From: Chara braunii
Taxonomy: Eukaryota > Streptophyta > Charophyceae > Charales > Characeae
Assembly (NCBI GenBank): GCA_003427395.1
Contig: BFEA01000717.1
Span: 561,389-582,032, forward strand
DNA length: 20,644 bases
Reading direction: 5' to 3'
The notes under the pieces are model-generated. The model ran no database searches and had not been told where the DNA came from. It saw nothing but the letters and a program-made list of their open reading frames with translations. Position numbers and translations under genes: made by a program. Shown one piece after another: positions 16,879 through 20,644 of this stretch; position 1 is the first letter of the stretch; the number at the start of each line of letters is the position of its first letter.

Positions 16879-17691
16879 TTAGAAGTCCCAGTCCTCTATC
16901 TCGTCCCCGTCCTCCTCATCACTGAAATCTTCTTCCTCGTCTAGGAACATCTCTTTCACCCCTTCCAAGAAGTTTTCCCCCGCTGCCACGTTTCGGTAAA
17001 CTATCTGCCAATGCACCGGGCTGGGAACAAAGATTTCGTCCGCGCTGAGGAGGTTTAACACCTCAGCCGATTCTTCCACCCAGTTTCCTTCGAACGGCCC
17101 TGCTTCCACCGATAATTTAAAGAAGTCCTGCCTAGCACCTTGGTACAACCTCAGGCGCGTCATTGACCGACATATCCGCTCCAATCTACCCCTGGTCCCA
17201 AAGACTGCATCCACCAGAAACGGGGGTAGCACGCATCTCATTGTCCTAAGGGGGCGTCTCATTTTTTTCCGGTCCCCGAGTTCCACTCGCACCTCCATCG
17301 TCTCCATCTCCATTTCTGTCCGCTGACATGCTGCCCACACCACTTCCCGTTCTGCTTGTCTAAACAGCTGATCCGGTGTCGTGCCCAATACTAGTCCCAC
17401 TACCATTGCGTTTTCCATTTCTTGAGACAGGTAGATCCACCCTTGGGCCTCCACCGTTTCCCAGAATTCTAGGTCCATCAAGCTGGGTGAGAGTCTTGTC
17501 AGGCTGACCTTGGTCCAGATTGTCTCTATCCAAAGGACCACGTCCTTCTTGTCCAGCATCACGGTTTCATAGGTTGGTTCTAGGTCGGTCCACGTCCCTT
17601 CTTCCGGGAGAACAACGGATACCCCATCCCTTACCTCTATAGGCATTTCCGGACCACTAGAGTAGACAAGAGGCAACAACCATCGCGCCAT
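16879..17691 (-). CDS. P1, intact member of the unrecognised paralogous family, acidic tail
   Basis: An uninterrupted 270-codon frame from ATG 17691 (MARWLLP) to TAA at 16879. An in-frame ATG at 17739 exists, but M-A-R matches its paralogs. It has DGVSVVLPEEGTW near residues 22-34, a Trp-containing VVLWIETIW, a mid-protein Met/Glu-rich stretch unlike the others, CVLPPFLVDAVFG near 153-165, EAGPFEGNWVEE near 196-207 and NFLEGVKEMF near the end. It then adds a strongly acidic tail of about 22 residues ending EDWDF, absent from P2 and P3. It is the most diverged copy. Spacer to P2 is only 53 bases. Function unknown. Confidence 0.78.
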   Translation of the reverse strand: MARWLLPLVYSSGPEMPIEVRDGVSVVLPEEGTWTDLEPTYETVMLDKKDVVLWIETIWTKVSLTRLSPSLMDLEFWETVEAQGWIYLSQEMENAMVVGLVLGTTPDQLFRQAEREVVWAACQRTEMEMETMEVRVELGDRKKMRRPLRTMRCVLPPFLVDAVFGTRGRLERICRSMTRLRLYQGARQDFFKLSVEAGPFEGNWVEESAEVLNLLSADEIFVPSPVHWQIVYRNVAAGENFLEGVKEMFLDEEEDFSDEEDGDEIEDWDF

Positions 17692-17739
17692 CTTGTTTTC
17701 CCGGCGCTTACCCTGCTTTTCCACATGAGAGCACCACAC

Positions 17740-18159
17740 GGCCCCCTCATGGTCAGATGGTTTGCTTTTCCTTTCCTAGATGAGAGTTGTTTTCAGACCC
17801 CTCATCCGGGTCTCCCTAACTTTTCTTATCCATTTCCCAAGTGTCATTGTCCCATCGTACCCCCAATCGATCGCCAGTGGCCCGCATTCCTTCTTCTTGG
17901 TTCCATCTTCTCCCGACTCCTATCCAGCCTCTTCCTCATGTTCTCTCACTCGTGCTGACTTAGGCGGAGGTTGAGAATAGACTAGAGACTCGGTCCCCAT
18001 CCAACATTCATCAGGCAAACTTTACAGAGGGAGGCGCAAAAGGCAAAACTCAGGCAAACGTCGCACACAGGTCAGTCATCTCCTCACCGACCTCTTCCCC
18101 GGAAATGGTCTCTCCACTGTTTCTATCGGCAGGGCTTTACCCCATACCTCAAGTACAGC
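17740..18159. other. no gene seen upstream of P1
   Basis: No further copy of the P family is visible on the minus strand. This is probably the 5' untranslated or leader part of the element. No primer-binding site matching a common tRNA 3' end was found. Confidence 0.45.
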
Positions 18160-18441
18160 TCAACCGTCGTGAGCGCGGTACCCAGGTCTCGGCAAGGCAT
18201 TCGCCCTTTCCTCCTTACCCAGAATACCCCATCCCGACTTGCCGCTTGTGTACCCACCGTTAATCTTGGGAATCACCCCGCACATCTCGGTAGGGCCATT
18301 GGAGCCAGCCGTCCAGGCATTCACTTCCATCGGTCCGATAAGGAACAACTTTTTCCAAGCCATGCTACGAGAAGCTTTTGATCGCCTCCGAGGCTCCTTC
18401 CTTGCCCCATATGCAGTGGTCCCCCTGCCGTCCGCCGACAA
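18160..18441 (-). other. unrecognised open frame, doubtful
   Basis: A 93-codon minus-strand frame that starts at a TTG, not ATG, with an internal ATG before WKKLFLIGPMEVNAW. It carries Gly/Arg/Lys-rich sequence of no known family and does not match P1 to P4. After its stop the frame stays open for about 30 codons more. Could be leader-encoded or chance. Confidence 0.2.
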
Positions 18442-19378
18442 GTAGTCACCCCGCCTGAAGATGTTTCACACCCCACCTGGGCAAGATCATTGAGCCATGC
18501 TCGGACCGCTCGGGTGAGAATGCTACTAATCAGCCGACGAGACCAACCCTTGCCTGACAGCCCGGTGGCCCGACCCCCACACACGGAACCCGGTGAACTT
18601 CAAAGAGGACGACTAGTTCGCATCCCGCGCCGGCCGGCACAAACCAATCCTTTCCTTCCGAATGGCAGGATGCTCGAAATCCCAATCATGCAATCACAAG
18701 TCCCAAGTGGGGACACACATCACACAAGTGTCTTTCCCCAGTTGCACCCAGCGCTTCCTACCCATCGCTCACAGTTTTTTTTTCACTCAGGACAGTGCGT
18801 GCCACTCACCCCTAACTTCCATACATAGTGCCCGGTTCTTTTTCGTGAGCGTTTTCAAAGGTGAGCTAGTTTTTCTTGGAGTCTAGCAACTCCCTTCATT
18901 CCCTTATCTTAGCTTGTGTGTCCGTTCATAGGGAAGGATTGTTTCTTCTCGATTACCGTTTGTGTTCATATGAGGTTCCTTCAAGCATTTAACTGCGGTG
19001 CACGGACCCCGCTCGGCTCCGAAGAGGAGAAGAGAAGCACCCTGGTCGGTCGGATCGCTCCGCCGCGGGATTTTTAGTGGAACCCGGACTGGCCCGGAAT
19101 CCCAACCGCCAGCCAGGTAACCGGAGCCCTTCTTTCGCACGAAGAGGAAGGGTCGATCTGCGGCTTGCCCAAGGCTTCCCTGGCCTGACGAACATTAGTC
19201 CAAGGGAAGGAGGACTAGAGTCATCTCCAAAGGAGACGGCTGAGTAAAAGTGTAAACACGCATGTTCTTCCTCCAGGTCTGGCCTTGCCATGCGCCCAAC
19301 CACCCTCAAATCTGATTCTCTCAAAGGATAGAGCATACACAAGTCCATATTCCTTATCTTTATGTTTGTGTTATCGGT
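18442..19378. other. no gene seen
   Basis: GC-rich non-coding sequence. A minus-strand open frame over 19381-18989 starts at an ATG but shows no motif. There is a short AT-rich part near 19340-19380. Confidence 0.4.
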
Positions 19379-19436
19379 CATGCGTCGGGCGCCCCCCTCG
19401 AGACCGTATGGGTCAATTTAACCCATTACCCGACAC
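19379..19436 (-). mobile_element. possible LTR terminus or short palindromic element
   Basis: On the minus strand GGTGGAGG is followed by TGTCGGG at 19436. Then comes a dyad ATGGGT/ACCCAT around a 7-base loop and, 58 bases in, CCCGACGCA. The start matches the TGTCGGG of the 293-bp duplication. This could be a third LTR start with a weak purine tract, or a short palindromic element with near-inverted ends. Confidence 0.3.
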
Positions 19437-20644
19437 CTCCACCATTTTTGTAGGGGCCGTACCCTGAAGGAGTTTCGAGCCTTGGTCGACCCCACTGCGG
19501 GTCCCATTTGGCTCGACCCGCCCACGCTCACGCTCAGGGCGCGGGTCGTTCGTCCCAGGGGCACCCCCACCTAGTGCTATGAGATGGATGGGGATATGCC
19601 GTTTGCGAGAGGGCTTTACATTGGGGGATGTAGCTCCGCTCTCGCGTCAAGATGGTAGTTTTTCGGCACTCGTGACGTTTTCTTGATTCATTAAGGTCTG
19701 ACCAGGCAATTGCTCCTTCCAATACGCAGGCAGTCCAGGGAGTTCATTGAGATCTCGTCTTCTTATCGTGCGCAGGCCAAGCGTCATCCATTGGGCCACG
19801 CACCCTTTCACTAAGCCTAGCGGCCCTCGGCAGCCCCGGCGACATCCTTGGGGTAGGGCCGCGTCGCCCGAACCCCTAGCCGCTATATTCTCTTTTTTTT
19901 TTCAAGAACCGCTAGCATCACATCCACCTACCAAAGACCGCCCTTAGTCTTTTCAGGCGTCGCATCGCACATGAGAGAGACATTCCATGCAATCCCACGC
20001 AAGCCGAGTCCATGCATCAAACATTCACCCAAGCTCGGGTCTAAAACTCAACCCACACCCATGACTTAAGCCGGGTCCAAGTCCTTTCCCATAGCCAAAT
20101 CTCCCATTCTAGTCCTCATCCGTGGATCCAGCCCGTTTGAATAATCCCAAGCTACTCACCTGCGCATGACCACACAAAAACAAATGTCCAAGCACAATCC
20201 CCATTGGGGTCAACACATCGCCCCTTCCTGCGAGTCTAAGTTTCCTTTTCCCTTCGATGGTCTCTTGGTTTTCTTGCCCCTCCCTTCCCTCAAGCAGCCC
20301 ATGCATTCACCTTAGTCATGCAGTCGGGAGAGGTGGTTGAGTCAAACTGACCTCGTTCAAAAACAGCACTCCTTTTCGTTTTCTCAAATGTTCCCAATAG
20401 CCTCGTATCCTCTCCCTCTTGGTGGCACAAGGGACCGGCTGCCCTTCCCTTGCCCTCGCTTTCCACCAAGTGAGGACCAAGTTCCTTCCCGTTCGTTCCC
20501 TGGCAATGTAACAGGTGAGGGTANAGGTTAGTCACATGCCATGGAGGGGAAGAGGCGACGNAAGGGTTAAGGGCTAAAGGAGTTTGAAGGAATGGAGGAA
20601 GACGGAGGGAGAAGGCGAGGGAAAGAGAGAGAGAAAGAGGGGGG
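19437..20644. other. right flank, no gene seen
   Basis: Non-coding sequence with degenerate AAGCCGAGTCC/AAGCCGGGTCC-like units near 20000-20080 and a purine-rich end (20570-20644, with GAGAGA runs). Ambiguous bases at 20524 and 20561. No RNA gene was recognised. Confidence 0.45.

Larger units (their letters stand above)
6241..17691 (-). mobile_element. large Ty3/gypsy-type LTR retrotransposon, degenerate
   Basis: Order on the minus strand is four paralogous accessory ORFs, gag, protease, reverse transcriptase, RNase H, integrase, a third ORF, then polypurine tract and LTR start. RNase H before integrase is the Ty3/gypsy (Metaviridae) order. No chromodomain is seen after the integrase GPY motif. 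The right end is set at the start codon of P1, only because the 5' LTR was not found; the real element extends further right. Gag-pol has six in-frame stops and about nine frameshifts. The element exceeds 11 kb before its 5' LTR is counted, which is large for this class. Confidence 0.85.

Noticed and set aside
16392-16925. 177-codon plus-strand ORF
   Set aside because: Antisense shadow of P2 and the P1 end; Pro/Ser/His-rich with no motif.
14257-17691. P1 to P4 as exons of a single gene
   Set aside because: Each has its own start, three with M-A-R in the same ATGGC context, its own stop, and repeats the whole domain.
17740-18600. A fifth P-family copy upstream of P1
   Set aside because: No G-P-F-x-G box or other family block is found in any minus-strand frame there.
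19370-19395. Minus-strand GGGCGCCCGA as a tRNA-Lys-like primer-binding site
   Set aside because: It lacks the leading TGG and is not preceded by a CA-ending LTR; the match is short.
20490-20509. Minus-strand TGTTAC at 20509 as the 5' LTR start matching TGTAAC at 6241
   Set aside because: The sequences after the two starts do not align, so they are not a pair of LTRs.
20540-20600. AAGGGTTAAGGG as a telomere-like repeat
   Set aside because: Only two irregular units, not matching a tandem TTAGGG or TTTAGGG array.

Overview
The window holds one large, decayed Ty3/gypsy-type LTR retrotransposon lying on the minus strand, in repeat-rich non-coding DNA with at least three other LTR-retroelement ends nearby. 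The host is a eukaryote with a repeat-rich genome. Nothing looks bacterial: there are no operons with ribosome binding sites, and the ATG contexts are Kozak-like. The pol type, with a catalytic box reading YIDDNPVKG, reminds me of charophyte green algae such as Chara. That is memory only and was not checked; a fungal host is not excluded. Isolated single Ns (10724, 10780, 10783, 10787, 10817-10818, 14555, 20524, 20561) indicate a draft assembly.

Read in the sense (minus) direction, the element runs as follows. Four consecutive paralogous ORFs, P1 (17691-16879), P2 (16825-16079), P3 (15956-15191) and P4 (15041-14257), of a family I do not recognise. Then a gag region (13805 to about 11560) with hydrophilic leader, capsid-like core and a defective zinc knuckle. 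Then protease, reverse transcriptase, RNase H and integrase (about 11560-7335). Then a spacer with a 65-bp repeat. Then a small third ORF (about 6923-6271) with a basic NLS-like patch and two SUMO-interaction-like motifs. Last come an 11-G polypurine tract (6252-6242) and a TGTAAC 3' LTR start at 6241. Gag-pol carries six in-frame stops and about nine frameshifts, so it is dead. P1 and P2 are fully open, P3 has one break and P4 has two.

The left flank (1-6240) is non-coding and repeat-built: a hairpin-dense kilobase (440-1440), a 51-bp minisatellite (2081-2336), a 293-bp tandem duplication (2371-2956) that contains a polypurine-tract/LTR-start junction, a 66-bp repeat (about 3800-4064) behind another such junction (4087), and a 38-bp repeat (5315-5445). 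The right flank (17740-20644) has no recognisable gene. I could not find the matching 5' LTR or a convincing primer-binding site there.

The most interesting part is the four-gene paralog array upstream of gag. P2, P4 and gag are each preceded, 10 to 29 nt before the ATG, by TGTGCAG followed by G, which resembles a splice acceptor; P1 and P3 have weaker versions. This suggests a large retrotransposon with an expanded 5' accessory gene set expressed by alternative splicing. The extra ORF upstream of gag in plant Ogre elements is a loose precedent, but a diverged four-copy array is not something I know.
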